NCBI GenBank assembly: GCA_018432955.1
Contig: JAHDSE010000036.1
Coordinates: 1 to 40,915, forward strand
From: Syntrophomonadaceae bacterium
GTDB taxonomy: Bacteria; Bacillota; Syntrophomonadia; Syntrophomonadales; Syntrophomonadaceae
DNA length: 40,915 nucleotides
Direction of reading: 5' to 3'
Within the stretch, counting starts at the first letter, position 1. Every line of letters begins with the position of its first letter. Of the stretch, positions 1 through 7,879 are shown piece after piece. A program made the position numbers and the translations under genes. The notes beneath the pieces were generated by a model. The model made no database searches and had not been told where the DNA came from. It was given only the letters and a program-made list of their open reading frames with translations.

Positions 1-330
1 CCTGTAGTAGGTAAGATTTTTTCCGATACCATTGAAGTTGCAGCAGGATATCTGCTTATGCTGAAACAGGCCCTGGGGATTTTTGGGGTAATAATAGTAT
101 TTGGGATCATAGTTTTCCCGATTTTGAAAGTCGCTGCCATAGCCTTGATCTACAAAATATCTGCTGCAATTGTTGAACCATTGGGAGATGTTAAAACCGC
201 AGCCCTGCTGGAAAGCCTGAGTAAGCACCTGTTTTTGATCCTGGCAGCGGTTGCTTCGGTAGCCCTGATGTTTTTTATTATGATTGCCATAGTAGCAGGC
301 ATGTCCAATGGTCTGGGCATGCTCAGGTAA
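1..330 (+). CDS. spoIIIAE: Stage III sporulation protein AE, C-terminal part (cut by window start)
   Basis: The reading frame is open from base 1, so only the last 109 residues are present; the 5' part lies outside the window. SpoIIIAE is a polytopic membrane protein of the SpoIIIA-SpoIIQ channel that links mother cell and forespore during engulfment. What is visible are two strongly hydrophobic segments (about residues 20-50 and 75-100 of the fragment) separated by a short polar stretch, as in the C-terminal half of the family. The assignment rests on these features together with spoIIIAF, AG and AH directly downstream in the canonical order. The frame ends 22 bp before spoIIIAF, so the genes are almost certainly co-transcribed, in known relatives from a mother-cell sigma-E promoter upstream of spoIIIAA. 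Confidence 0.9.
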   Translation, partial: PVVGKIFSDTIEVAAGYLLMLKQALGIFGVIIVFGIIVFPILKVAAIALIYKISAAIVEPLGDVKTAALLESLSKHLFLILAAVASVALMFFIMIAIVAGMSNGLGMLR

Positions 331-352
331 AGACTCCACGGGGGTGATATCC

Positions 353-949
353 ATGGCACTATTTGCTGAAATAGTGAGGAATGTTCTGGTAATAGTGGTC
401 CTGGCAAGTTTTTTGGAATTGCTTCTACCTGATGGAGAAGTAAAACCTTTTGTTCGTTTTGCTATCGGGCTTTTTATTCTAATTGCAGTTCTAAATCCCG
501 TTCTTCAATATCTGTTTGCAGACCGTAATCTGAAGATTGAGCTCTGGGATTATCAGCTTAATTCTCAGGATGCATCAGACTTGATTGACAATGGTAAGGA
601 GATTAACCAAAAACTATTCGAGGGCAATAATGCCATGATAAAGGAAAAACTTCAGGGTCAAATAGGTGCTGTGGCTATGCTGGTGCCTGGGGTTGATTCG
701 GTGGAGACCCTGGTGGAGCTTGGGGAGGGGGGGGAACTCGAGAATATCTTAATTCTGGTAAGGAATGAAGGACCTTCACATGAAGAAGGCGACGATAAAA
801 AAGCAGATATAAAGGTATTTTCCGATGGCGGCAAAGCTTTAAGTGGGAAAGATGAGAAGCAGATTAAAGAGAAAATATTGACAGTAGTAAAAAACCTCTA
901 TGGTTTAGAGGATGTCCATATAGAAATAAAATTCAAGGAGGGGGAATAA
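353..949 (+). CDS. spoIIIAF: Stage III sporulation protein AF
   Basis: This is a membrane protein of the SpoIIIA channel complex, 198 residues from the chosen ATG. That ATG has GGGGTGAT about 5 bp upstream; the frame is open further upstream but without a better site. The N-terminus has two adjacent hydrophobic helices (about residues 5-25 and 32-52) with a short loop that includes the sequence LLPDGEVKPFVRF, typical of the family. The rest is a soluble, charged domain rich in Glu and Lys. It follows spoIIIAE closely and ends 1 bp before the ATG of spoIIIAG, whose AAGGAGGGGG ribosome binding site overlaps its 3' end. Sequence and gene order agree. Confidence 0.92.
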   Translation: MALFAEIVRNVLVIVVLASFLELLLPDGEVKPFVRFAIGLFILIAVLNPVLQYLFADRNLKIELWDYQLNSQDASDLIDNGKEINQKLFEGNNAMIKEKLQGQIGAVAMLVPGVDSVETLVELGEGGELENILILVRNEGPSHEEGDDKKADIKVFSDGGKALSGKDEKQIKEKILTVVKNLYGLEDVHIEIKFKEGE

Positions 950-950
950 T

Positions 951-1538
951 ATGCTGGATGAGTGGATAAGAAAAGGCAGCGGGGAGAAAAAAGACGTGAA
1001 AGAGTATCTGCAGGGAAAAAAATTCCGGTATTTATTGATTATTATTGCATGTTTGGGTTTACTTGCACTAATCTGGCCGATTAGCAGTACTGAAGAAAGT
1101 CCTGCTCCGGTAGCCAGGCAGGACCTGGAAGAGGAAGGGAGCATGGAAACGAAAATAAGCAGGGAATTGGAAAGCATCCTATCCCAAATAGAAGGGGCAG
1201 GAAGGGTCCGCGTCAGTATAAGTCTGAGCTCAGACGGACTGAAAAGCTATGCCACTAATATGAGAAATGAAAAAAGGGAAAGCGAGGAGATTGATCCCCA
1301 AAAGAACAATAAAAAGAGCAACGAGGAGAGTGTTGTCAGAGAATTGGCGGTAAGCTCGGGCAGCCCACTTTTGATTGAGAACAAGTCGCCTGAAGTACTG
1401 GGGGTGCTCGTTGTTGCTGATGGGGCACGGTCAGCAGTGGTAAGAGAAAAATTAAACCATGCTACGGCAACTTTATTAAACATAGCAGCTCACAAGGTAG
1501 TGGTAGTGCCGGGGAAGGAGGAAAGTAATGGTAATTAA
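951..1538 (+). CDS. spoIIIAG: Stage III sporulation protein AG
   Basis: This is a single-pass membrane protein of 195 residues. SpoIIIAG is known to form a large ring in the channel between mother cell and forespore. Visible here are a short basic cytoplasmic N-terminus, one transmembrane helix at about residues 25-45, a polar linker, then a ring-building domain starting near residue 65 (LESILSQIEGAGRVRVSISL), as in secretion-system ring proteins. A Lys/Glu/Asn-rich insertion at about 100-125 interrupts this domain, as is common in the family. The ATG follows a strong AAGGAGGGGG site. The 3' end overlaps spoIIIAH by 11 bp, which suggests translational coupling. Confidence 0.93.
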   Translation: MLDEWIRKGSGEKKDVKEYLQGKKFRYLLIIIACLGLLALIWPISSTEESPAPVARQDLEEEGSMETKISRELESILSQIEGAGRVRVSISLSSDGLKSYATNMRNEKRESEEIDPQKNNKKSNEESVVRELAVSSGSPLLIENKSPEVLGVLVVADGARSAVVREKLNHATATLLNIAAHKVVVVPGKEESNGN

Positions 1539-2064
1539 TTTTAGAAAGGCGGCTTTGGTTTTAGGGGGAATTCTTATCTTGTTATTGGTATCCATAAGTC
1601 TGCTGGGGGGAGAAGGTAAGGAGATTAAACAGCAGGAATCCAATCCGGGAGAGCAGGTACTGGCTACAGCCGAGATGGGAATAAAAGATGATAGCAAATC
1701 AGATAAGGAGAATGATTTTTTTGCTGAATACCGTTTGGAAAGGGAACGTGTGAGGGGAAGACAGATAGAAATGCTGCAGGAAATTATCAATAAGGAGTCC
1801 ACTGAAAAAGAGGCCCGGCTAGCGGCTTCTTTGCGTCTGGTAGAAATTTCAGAGTATATGGAAAGGGAAATGAAGATAGAGCATCTGGTGAAATCCCAAG
1901 GTTTTTCGGAATGTGTAGTGATAATACAGCCGGAAAGTTCAACACTGGTGGTACATGCTGATTCTCTAAGGCTGGACAAAGAAGAAGAACTGCGGAAAAT
2001 GGTAAGCCGCCTTATCCCTTGCAGTGAAGAGGATTTGTGTATTATTCTTAAAGAAGATGATTGA
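1528..2064 (+). CDS. spoIIIAH: Stage III sporulation protein AH
   Basis: SpoIIIAH is the mother-cell membrane protein that binds SpoIIQ across the intermembrane space; its ectodomain resembles YscJ/FliF ring proteins. The 178-residue product has one N-terminal transmembrane helix (about residues 7-27), a low-complexity linker, a helical stretch rich in Glu/Arg (about 65-115) and a small alpha/beta ring domain at the C-terminus (about 120-175). The start is preceded by GGGAAGGAGG and lies inside the end of spoIIIAG. It is the last gene of the operon; the next 276 bp are non-coding. Confidence 0.92.
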   Translation: MVINFRKAALVLGGILILLLVSISLLGGEGKEIKQQESNPGEQVLATAEMGIKDDSKSDKENDFFAEYRLERERVRGRQIEMLQEIINKESTEKEARLAASLRLVEISEYMEREMKIEHLVKSQGFSECVVIIQPESSTLVVHADSLRLDKEEELRKMVSRLIPCSEEDLCIILKEDD

Positions 2065-2173
2065 TATTGTTTTGTTCTGAAGCTTGAAAGTACAGTATAC
2101 AAGGAGCCAAAAGATTGAAATATAGCGACCTTGCTTTATAATATTAATAACAAAATTGCACTTGCTCCGATAG

Positions 2174-2215
2174 CCAGCTTGGTCTATAAGCTGGTACTCA
2201 GGCTACGGCCTGAGT
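2174..2215 (+). other. Two tandem hairpins in the gap after spoIIIAH
   Basis: The 2065-2340 gap has no gene. It holds two perfect stem-loops with only one base between them: CCAGCTT/AAGCTGG (2174-2180 with 2188-2194) and ACTCAGGC/GCCTGAGT (2196-2203 with 2208-2215, loop TACG). The second is followed by a weak T-rich stretch (CTATTTATATT). This is the likely end of spoIIIA operon transcription, but the T-run is poor. A further imperfect pairing, AAAAGTAAG at 2231-2239 with CTTACTTTT at 2274-2282, encloses 34 bases. Confidence 0.45.
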
Positions 2216-2340
2216 CTATTTATATTAAGAAAAAGTAAGTTTTTAGTAGACACTGACTTGATTGCTTGCTATGCTTACTTTTACAGCGGGATGCGTATTG
2301 CCTTTTATAATACACAGGCAGAGGGAGTTAGGATGTAGAT

Positions 2341-2757
2341 ATGAGTAAAATTAGAATTACTGATACCAGCCTTAGAGATGGGCACCAGAGCCTCTGGGCT
2401 ACCAGGATGTCTACTGATGATATGTTGCCGGTTCTGGATGATTTGGATAATGCAGGTTACTATTCGCTGGAAGTCTGGGGTGGGGCTGCTTTTGATATTT
2501 GCATTCGTTATTTAAACGAAGATCCATGGGAAAGGCTCAGAGTAATTCGGCAGCACATTAGAAAAACCAAACTGCAGATGCTTTTAAGGGGCCCTTTTTC
2601 CTCAGGTAGCCCTGAAATATTTTGAGTACCGAAAATCAAGAAGCAAATACTTTCCGGCGATGAGCTGCTGCAAGGACCTGTAGTTGAAAAAAGCCAGGCA
2701 ATTGACAAGCCGACCAAAAAGGCGAAAAAGAGAACAGCTAACATAGGAGATGATGAG
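2341..2757 (+). pseudogene. Remnant of a biotin-dependent carboxyltransferase subunit (PycB/OadA type), internally deleted
   Basis: The first ~85 codons are clearly the N-terminus of a pyruvate/oxaloacetate carboxyltransferase: they begin with the metal-site signature [12 protein letters not shown] and continue through [13 protein letters not shown] and LQMLLRG. An intact family member runs to roughly 450-650 residues, but here the frame hits TGA at 2623-2625. Beyond the stop, the same frame stays open to the accB ATG and reads like the end of such a protein (KIKKQILSGDELLQGPVVEK, then a Lys-rich tail). The simplest reading is a large internal deletion, with both ends kept in one frame and joined around 2600-2640. 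A ribosome binding site (GGGAG) still precedes the ATG. The gene directly abuts accB, so it probably once supplied the acceptor-specific subunit of the carboxylase. Confidence 0.8.
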
Positions 2758-3204
2758 ATGAACATTGATGAAATAAGAGAACTGATGCTATTGCTCGACA
2801 AGAGTAGTATTGCTGAACTGGAGTTGCACAAAGACGATGCAAAACTTATTTTGCGCAAGGCAAATGGCGAGAAAGAAAGTACAAGCACCAGGGTTGCTGC
2901 TGGAACAGCAGCACCTGCAGCTGTGGTCAATGAGAGCGAACTTGCCGAAGCAGTTTCGGAAAAAACAGTAGAGGTCATAGCGCCAATGGTGGGGACATTT
3001 TATGCAGCCCCTTCACCGGACTCGGCTCCATATGTTCAAGTGGGCGACCATGTTAAGCCCGGGCAGGTACTTTGTATTGTTGAAGCCATGAAGCTGATGA
3101 ATGAAATTAAGTCGGAAACGAGCGGAACCATTATCGATATCCTGGTGAAAAATGCTGAGGTGGTTGAGTACGGGCAGGTGATGTTCCTCATTGAAGAAGA
3201 TTAG
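2758..3204 (+). CDS. accB: Biotin carboxyl carrier protein
   Basis: This is the carrier that holds biotin, shuttling CO2 from biotin carboxylase to a carboxyltransferase. The 148-residue product has an N-terminal helical region ([10 protein letters not shown]...), an Ala/Thr/Pro-containing linker (about 40-70) and a C-terminal biotinyl domain (about 71-148). The biotinylation motif EAMKLMNE is at 109-116, with Lys112 the modified residue. The length matches AccB of acetyl-CoA carboxylase (about 150). It overlaps the ribosome-binding region of accC, with which it forms the usual accBC pair. The carboxyltransferase gene just upstream is broken, so the partner CT subunits must be encoded elsewhere if the complex works. 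Confidence 0.93.
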   Translation: MNIDEIRELMLLLDKSSIAELELHKDDAKLILRKANGEKESTSTRVAAGTAAPAAVVNESELAEAVSEKTVEVIAPMVGTFYAAPSPDSAPYVQVGDHVKPGQVLCIVEAMKLMNEIKSETSGTIIDILVKNAEVVEYGQVMFLIEED

Positions 3205-3214
3205 AGGTGGTAAT

Positions 3215-4570
3215 TTGTTTTCCAGGGTTTTGATAGCCAATCGTGGGGAGATTGCTGTGAGGATAATTAGAGCCTGTAAAGAACTGGGGATAAAGACTAT
3301 CTCAGTATATTCAACAGCCGATAAGGAAAGCTTGCACGTCAAACTCGCTGATGAAGCCGTATGTATTGGTGCAGCTTCTGCGGCACAGAGCTATCTGAAT
3401 ATTTCCAACATAATAGCAGCAGCCCAAAACACTGCTGCTGAAGCCATACATCCAGGCTATGGTTTCCTGGCTGAAAGTTCCTACTTTGCTGATTTATGCA
3501 GGACTAACAATATTAAGTTTATTGGTCCTGATCCAGAAGTAATTTATTTAATGGGGGATAAGGTAAAAGCCCGGGGAATTGCCATGAAAGCCGAAGTGCC
3601 ACTGGTACCTGGCAGTGAAGGAGCTCTGAATTCTTATCAAGAAGCAGCAATGCTGGCCAGGGAAATAGGTTATCCGGTAATGATAAAGGCATCTGCCGGC
3701 GGAGGAGGACGCGGAATGCGATTGGCACATAATGAAGAATCGCTGAAAGAGTCTATGGAAATGGCCAGAATGGAAGCCGGCGCGGCCTTTGGCAATGATG
3801 AAATATATATTGAGAAGTATATAGAAGAACCCCGGCATATTGAAATACAGATACTGGGTGACCAGTACGGAAATATCATTCATCTGGGGGAGAGGGATTG
3901 TTCTCTGCAGAGGCGCAATCAAAAACTCCTGGAAGAGGCCCCCTCAACTCTATTGGACAAAGACCTGCGGGAAAAAATGGGTAATATGGCAGTGAACATA
4001 GCCCGGGCAGCAAATTACCATAGTGCAGGTACGGTGGAGTTCCTGGTGGACAAGCAAAAAAACTACTATTTCATAGAAATGAATACCCGGGTTCAGGTAG
4101 AGCATCCGGTGAGTGAAATGGTAAGCGGTGTTGATATTGTTAAAGAACAGATCAGAATAGCTGCCGGGGAAGCTTTAGGGTATTCCCAGGAAGATATAGA
4201 AATAAGAGGCTGGGCCATGGAGTGCCGGATCAATGCAGAAGACCCGCAAAATGATTTTTGCCCATCGCCGGGAACTATCGGACAGTATCTTATACCAGGA
4301 GGTCCCGGGGTTAGAGTGGATTCTGCAGCATATTCAGGTTATACTATCCCACCCTATTACGATTCCATGATAGCTAAACTAATTGTCTGGGGGCAGAGCC
4401 GGGATGAGGTCATATCAAGAATGAAAAGGGCGCTTCGCGAATTTCAAATAGAAAATGTTAAAAGTACTATTCCTTTTCATCTCAGGGTATTGGATAACGC
4501 ATTTTTTCGGAGGGGAGAAGTATATACCAATTTCATTCAGCGCAGGATGACTGAGCGCTTTCATGAATGA
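3215..4570 (+). CDS. accC: Biotin carboxylase subunit
   Basis: The enzyme uses ATP to carboxylate the biotin on AccB with bicarbonate. The start is taken as TTG at 3215, 5 bp after AGAGGTGG, giving [16 protein letters not shown], the standard family N-terminus. The TTG at 3191 would add eight residues and lies inside accB. The 451-residue length is typical. Visible are the N-terminal biotin carboxylase domain (about 1-110), the ATP-grasp glycine loop GGGGRGM (about 161-167), HIEIQILGD, the [10 protein letters not shown] active-site strand (about 287-296) and the C-terminal domain ending near residue 445. It is co-transcribed with accB. Acetyl-CoA carboxylase is the default role; a pyruvate or other acyl-CoA carboxylase is possible given the neighbouring remnant. 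Confidence 0.93.
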   Translation: MFSRVLIANRGEIAVRIIRACKELGIKTISVYSTADKESLHVKLADEAVCIGAASAAQSYLNISNIIAAAQNTAAEAIHPGYGFLAESSYFADLCRTNNIKFIGPDPEVIYLMGDKVKARGIAMKAEVPLVPGSEGALNSYQEAAMLAREIGYPVMIKASAGGGGRGMRLAHNEESLKESMEMARMEAGAAFGNDEIYIEKYIEEPRHIEIQILGDQYGNIIHLGERDCSLQRRNQKLLEEAPSTLLDKDLREKMGNMAVNIARAANYHSAGTVEFLVDKQKNYYFIEMNTRVQVEHPVSEMVSGVDIVKEQIRIAAGEALGYSQEDIEIRGWAMECRINAEDPQNDFCPSPGTIGQYLIPGGPGVRVDSAAYSGYTIPPYYDSMIAKLIVWGQSRDEVISRMKRALREFQIENVKSTIPFHLRVLDNAFFRRGEVYTNFIQRRMTERFHE

Positions 4571-4627
4571 TTTCCTTAAGAAAGTAAGATAATAGGAATA
4601 GCCCGGCAGAGTAGATGTTCAAAAGGT

Positions 4628-4657
4628 TTGATTGTTTGCTTTCAAATCTGTTAGAAT
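4628..4657 (+). promoter_or_regulatory. Probable sigma-A type promoter for the asp23 gene
   Basis: TTGATT (4628-4633) and TAGAAT (4652-4657) are separated by 18 bp, with an expected start about 25 bp before the asp23 ATG. The spacing and matches are good for a vegetative promoter. Found by eye only. Confidence 0.45.
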
Positions 4658-4688
4658 AATATATACAAATATGTGGAGGTGGATACTT

Positions 4689-5090
4689 ATGGAAAATCAG
4701 AAACCAGAAATTACCAATGAAATGGGTGCTATAAGGATAGCTGATGAAGTCGTTTCCACTGTTGCAGGCCTGGCTGCTGTAGATGTTGAAGGTGTTTTCT
4801 CTATGAGTGGCGGCTGGGGGACCGACCTGGTTGAAAAATTGGGCAAGAAGAACCTTAGCAAAGGGATAAAGGTTGAAGTAGTTGAAGATCAGACCACTAT
4901 AGACATTTATATAATAGTTGAATATGGCTATCCGATTCCCCGGGTTGCGGAAAATGTTCAAAATGATGTAAAAGTAGCCGTCGAGACTATGACCGGGTTA
5001 AAAGTAACCGCAGTTAATGTGCATATAGTATCGGTATCTATGAATAAGAAAGAAGCCGAAGACGAAGATACGGAAATCGAAGTGGACTAA
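4689..5090 (+). CDS. Asp23/Gls24 family envelope stress protein
   Basis: The product is a 133-residue protein of the Asp23 (alkaline shock) family (DUF322). Members form a membrane-associated network anchored by AmaP and respond to cell-wall stress. ATG 4689 is chosen because GGAGGTGG sits 6 bp upstream; an ATG at 4632 has no such site. The family pattern is visible: an ADEVVSTVAGLAAVDVEGV core near 20-40, and the repeat of short beta strands (GIKVEVVEDQTTIDIYIIVEYGYPIP) with NVNDV-type helix. The tail is strongly acidic. It follows accC, as in many Firmicutes, but has its own promoter. The AmaP gene follows, with a hairpin in between. Confidence 0.9.
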   Translation: MENQKPEITNEMGAIRIADEVVSTVAGLAAVDVEGVFSMSGGWGTDLVEKLGKKNLSKGIKVEVVEDQTTIDIYIIVEYGYPIPRVAENVQNDVKVAVETMTGLKVTAVNVHIVSVSMNKKEAEDEDTEIEVD

Positions 5091-5115
5091 AACGTGTATT
5101 ATCATGAAAGTAATT

Positions 5116-5140
5116 AACCCCCTGTACAAAACAGGGGGTT
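5116..5140 (+). terminator. Hairpin terminator or attenuator after asp23
   Basis: Perfect 10-bp stem, AACCCCCTGT (5116-5125) with ACAGGGGGTT (5131-5140), loop ACAAA, followed by ATCTGTATTATCTT. The T-run is imperfect, so partial read-through into amaP is likely. Confidence 0.6.
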
Positions 5141-5174
5141 ATCTGTATTATCTTATATGGGAAGAGGTGGTAAA

Positions 5175-5714
5175 ATGTCGGTAATGTGGCGTTTGGTTTT
5201 TTTCTTGTATAATCTGTTTTTTATGGCCCTGGGGGTTGTTATGGTAGCTGCAGCTATAGGAAGACCTGAACCTCTTGATTATCTTAAAATAGCGTTGGCT
5301 ACTCCCCAGAACCGGATAGTTTTTGGTGTAGTTGGAATATTGTTGCTTGTTCTGGCAGCAATATCTGTTTTCTCAAATTTAAAAAGAGAACCCAGGGTCA
5401 AGTCCGTCATAGTGGAGAGCAGTCTATCGGGACAGGTTTCCATAAGTGAAGAAGCTGTTAAGACTATTATTATGAAGGCAGTAAAAAAGGTGGAAGGGGT
5501 CAAAGAAATCAAACCGGAAGTCAGCAGTGGAAATAATGGAGTATCGGTATATCTGCACATGATGATTAACCCGGAATACAGTGTCCCGGAAATGAGTGCG
5601 AAGATACAGGAGATGGTGAAAGAATACTTGGAGGACATTGGAGGACTGCAGGTGGCTGAAATCAGGATTCTGGTTGATGATTTCACACCCGCTGTTAAGC
5701 CTTCCGGTAGTTAA
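5175..5714 (+). CDS. amaP: Alkaline shock response membrane anchor protein AmaP
   Basis: This 179-residue protein has two N-terminal transmembrane helices (about residues 5-28 and 45-65), followed by a soluble Asp23-like domain (about 80-170). In Staphylococcus, AmaP tethers Asp23 to the membrane, which fits its place right after the asp23 gene. The ATG at 5175 has GAAGAGGTGG upstream; the more distal ATG at 5157 would place the start before that site. It is followed after 15 bp by a small membrane protein of the DUF2273 family, which usually travels with this module. Confidence 0.85.
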   Translation: MSVMWRLVFFLYNLFFMALGVVMVAAAIGRPEPLDYLKIALATPQNRIVFGVVGILLLVLAAISVFSNLKREPRVKSVIVESSLSGQVSISEEAVKTIIMKAVKKVEGVKEIKPEVSSGNNGVSVYLHMMINPEYSVPEMSAKIQEMVKEYLEDIGGLQVAEIRILVDDFTPAVKPSGS

Positions 5715-5729
5715 AAGGGGGGAGCATTT

Positions 5730-5954
5730 ATGTGGGAAAAGATATTTGTCTTTATAATTCAAGAACATCGCGGCAAGACAATAGGTATAATACTCGGCTT
5801 GTTGGCCAGTATTCTTTTCATCAGCTATGGCTTTTGGCGTACCCTCTTTATTATCTTTTGTATTGCTTTAGGGTATTTTGTCGGCAAGAGGCTTGATGAG
5901 AACAAGAGTTTTGACCAGTGGTTGAAAAAGATGTTCAAAGATAGAGGACAATAA
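5730..5954 (+). CDS. DUF2273 family small membrane protein
   Basis: The product is 74 residues with two hydrophobic segments (about 17-34 and 38-52) around the pattern GILLGLLASILFISYGFWRT and a charged C-terminal tail ending in FDQWLKKMFKDRG. This matches DUF2273, a family with no proven function that is found beside amaP and asp23 genes. A GGGGGG-AG site precedes the ATG. It is probably part of the same envelope-stress module. Confidence 0.8.
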   Translation: MWEKIFVFIIQEHRGKTIGIILGLLASILFISYGFWRTLFIIFCIALGYFVGKRLDENKSFDQWLKKMFKDRGQ

Positions 5955-5971
5955 TTGGAAGGAAGATATGT

Positions 5972-6373
5972 TTGAGCAGGAGAAAAGCACGGGAAATTGC
6001 TTTTAAGGTTCTGTTTCAAGTGGATCAGGTCAGTGCCGAGCCCCAGCCCGCTTTTGAACTTCTTATAAAAGATGAAAGATTGGCTGAGAAGTACTGGGAA
6101 TTTTCCTGGGGATTGGTGACTGGTTGCCTGAAATATTTGGCAGATATTGACAAACGGCTGGCGGCTTATTCCAGAGATTGGGCAGTTGATCGGATGTCTT
6201 CTGTAGATAGAAATATTATGCGCATCGCAGGGTATGAGATATTGTTTATGGGGAATGATCATGCCATTATAGCCATTGATGAAGCGATAGAAATTTCCAA
6301 AAAGTATGGGGATGAGTCTTCAGCGAGTTTTGTCAATGCTATACTGGATCGGGTGAGGGCGGAACAAGCATGA
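5972..6373 (+). CDS. nusB: Transcription antitermination protein NusB
   Basis: NusB binds boxA RNA with NusE and supports antitermination of rRNA operons. The start is TTG at 5972 (MSRRKAREIAFKVLFQ, the family N-terminus), 6 bp after GGAAGGAAG; an ATG at 5968 is out of frame. The 133-residue product is all-helical with conserved YSRDWAVDRMSSVDRNIMRI (about 68-86) and the C-terminal AIDEAIEISKKYGDESSASFVNAILD stretch. Length is normal. It overlaps the next gene by 4 bp. Confidence 0.95.
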   Translation: MSRRKAREIAFKVLFQVDQVSAEPQPAFELLIKDERLAEKYWEFSWGLVTGCLKYLADIDKRLAAYSRDWAVDRMSSVDRNIMRIAGYEILFMGNDHAIIAIDEAIEISKKYGDESSASFVNAILDRVRAEQA

Positions 6374-7335
6374 GCATTTTCTTGGGAATTGACACCAGCG
6401 CCTATACGAGTTCCCTGGCTCTAGTGGACAAAGACCAGCATATACTTGCAGATGAAAGAATAATCCTGGAGGTTAAAAAAGGGAACCGGGGCTTGCGGCA
6501 ATCCGAAGCTCTGTTCCTGCACATAAAAAACCTCCCTTTTTTATTTGAGCGTGTTCATACATTGACCAAAAATCAGGAAATACAGGCGATAGGGGTCAGT
6601 GCCTGGCCACGCAGGCTTGATGGCAGTTATATGCCGGTATTTATGGCCGGGCATTCACAGGCCAGAGTCTTAAGTTCATTTTGGGGAATACCCCTTTTTG
6701 AAGTCAGCCATCAGGAAGTTCATATTATGGCTGGTATTAAAAACGAGCCGCTGCTTCTGGAAAAACCGGAATTTCTAGCCGTTCATTTTTCCGGGGGGAC
6801 TTCGGAGCTTCTTCATGTGAAAAAAGGAAAACAGCTTTTTCAGGAAATAGAGCTGCTTTCAGCAGGAAGCGATTTGCATGCCGGTCAGTTGCTGGACAGG
6901 GTCGGCGTTGCCCTTGGCTTGACTTTCCCAGCGGGAAAAGAGCTTGAAACACTGGCATGTGCTTCCAGGATATTCAGTATTCCGACCATACCTTCGGCAG
7001 TGAAGGACAGGTCATTTTCCTTTTCCGGGGCTGAGACCAGAGCTCTGACTTTGATAAAAGAGGGGTATCTGCCGGAGGATATAGCTTTTGCGCTTCTCAG
7101 AATGATTGCCAATACTCTGGAAAAGATTGTGCTAAAGGAGGCTCAGAGGCTGGATATTAAAGATATTCTTTTTGTAGGCGGAGTCATGGCTAATTCCCTG
7201 ATACGCAAGCGTCTTCGGGACAGGCTGGAACACCCGGCCGCAGGATTGAACCTGTATTTTGCCGAACCGTCCCTGAGTACCGATAATGCTGTAGGAGCAG
7301 CTTTACTGGCCTCATACCTGAGCACGGCAGAGTAA
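6370..7335 (+). CDS. TsaD/Gcp-like protein (Kae1/glycoprotease family paralogue)
   Basis: The 321-residue product belongs to the ASKHA-fold family of TsaD, the catalytic subunit that makes t6A on tRNA. The N-terminal phosphate loop is GIDTSAYTSSLAL (about 6-18). A metal-type HxxxH motif is present (His114-Gln-Glu-Val-His118). A second nucleotide loop reads VHFSGGTSELL (about 138-148), and the C-terminus has ILFVGGVMANSLIRKRL. It is shorter and more divergent than true TsaD, and a copy beside nusB is a known second paralogue in Clostridia, so I do not name it tsaD. It overlaps nusB by 4 bp (ATGA). The substrate is unknown. Confidence 0.75.
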   Translation: MSIFLGIDTSAYTSSLALVDKDQHILADERIILEVKKGNRGLRQSEALFLHIKNLPFLFERVHTLTKNQEIQAIGVSAWPRRLDGSYMPVFMAGHSQARVLSSFWGIPLFEVSHQEVHIMAGIKNEPLLLEKPEFLAVHFSGGTSELLHVKKGKQLFQEIELLSAGSDLHAGQLLDRVGVALGLTFPAGKELETLACASRIFSIPTIPSAVKDRSFSFSGAETRALTLIKEGYLPEDIAFALLRMIANTLEKIVLKEAQRLDIKDILFVGGVMANSLIRKRLRDRLEHPAAGLNLYFAEPSLSTDNAVGAALLASYLSTAE

Positions 7336-7353
7336 AACCAGCTTCGCATTTGC

Positions 7354-7843
7354 CAGAGACTGCACGTTTAATTAACCACGGGTTCGCTACGCTCACACAC
7401 GGATAAACACGGATTTTTCTGTTTTATAATGGAGTTCTACAATTTGAACTGATGGTTAATAAAGTACTTTCTTTCTATTTATTTAAAAGGTTGTGTCCAT
7501 AGTGAGGATTAAGCTTAGCGCAGGGGGGTAAAGGTGATAGATACGGTGACTGCATATATCTCTTATATTGTAGGGGTAATAGTCTGACGGGGTTGTTGTC
7601 ACATGACGCTGATTGTTTCCTGTATGTAGGGGCACCCCTTGCGGGTGCCAGGGGGCTGTGTATCAATATATTTTGAAAGCGAAACAAATTGGGGCACGTG
7701 CAAGGGGTGCCCCTACAACAGAAAACTTGTAAAACTATCATCTGAAATTCTGGTATTAACCAAACTTAAAACTATAAAAAGAATCTGTGTTTATCTGTGT
7801 GTGAGCAAAGCGAACCCGTGGTTAATTTAAGACGCAGTCTCTG
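7354..7843. mobile_element. Non-coding element with ~65-bp terminal inverted repeats (MITE-like)
   Basis: This fills most of the 544-bp gap before folD. The left arm (7354-7418) and right arm (7779-7843) are inverted copies with about nine mismatches. Both begin with the 10 bp CAGAGACTGC (inverted on the right) and carry the block TTAACCACGGGTTCGCT and an ACACGGATAAACACGG-like block (ACACAGATAAACACAG in the right arm). No open frame of note lies inside. No clear target duplication flanks it. The structure fits a non-autonomous transposable element or a large REP-like repeat. A second inverted repeat is nested in its centre. Confidence 0.7.
7626..7716. repeat. Inner inverted repeat nested in the MITE-like element
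   Basis: Seventeen bases, GTAGGGGCACCCCTTGC (7626-7642), are exactly inverted at 7700-7716. The left arm can also fold alone (GGCACCC/GGGTGCC, 7631-7637 with 7643-7649). Repeats of this GTAGGGGCACCCC kind recur in many bacterial genomes as intergenic palindromes. Its placement inside another repeat suggests insertion of one element into the other. Confidence 0.7.
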
Positions 7844-7879
7844 TCTACTGTGAAAAAACATACAACGGGGTGATTGTAA

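Noticed and set aside
7639..7830. 63-codon plus-strand frame inside the inverted-repeat element
   Set aside because: It lies across repeat arms, has no ribosome binding site and no family-like sequence.
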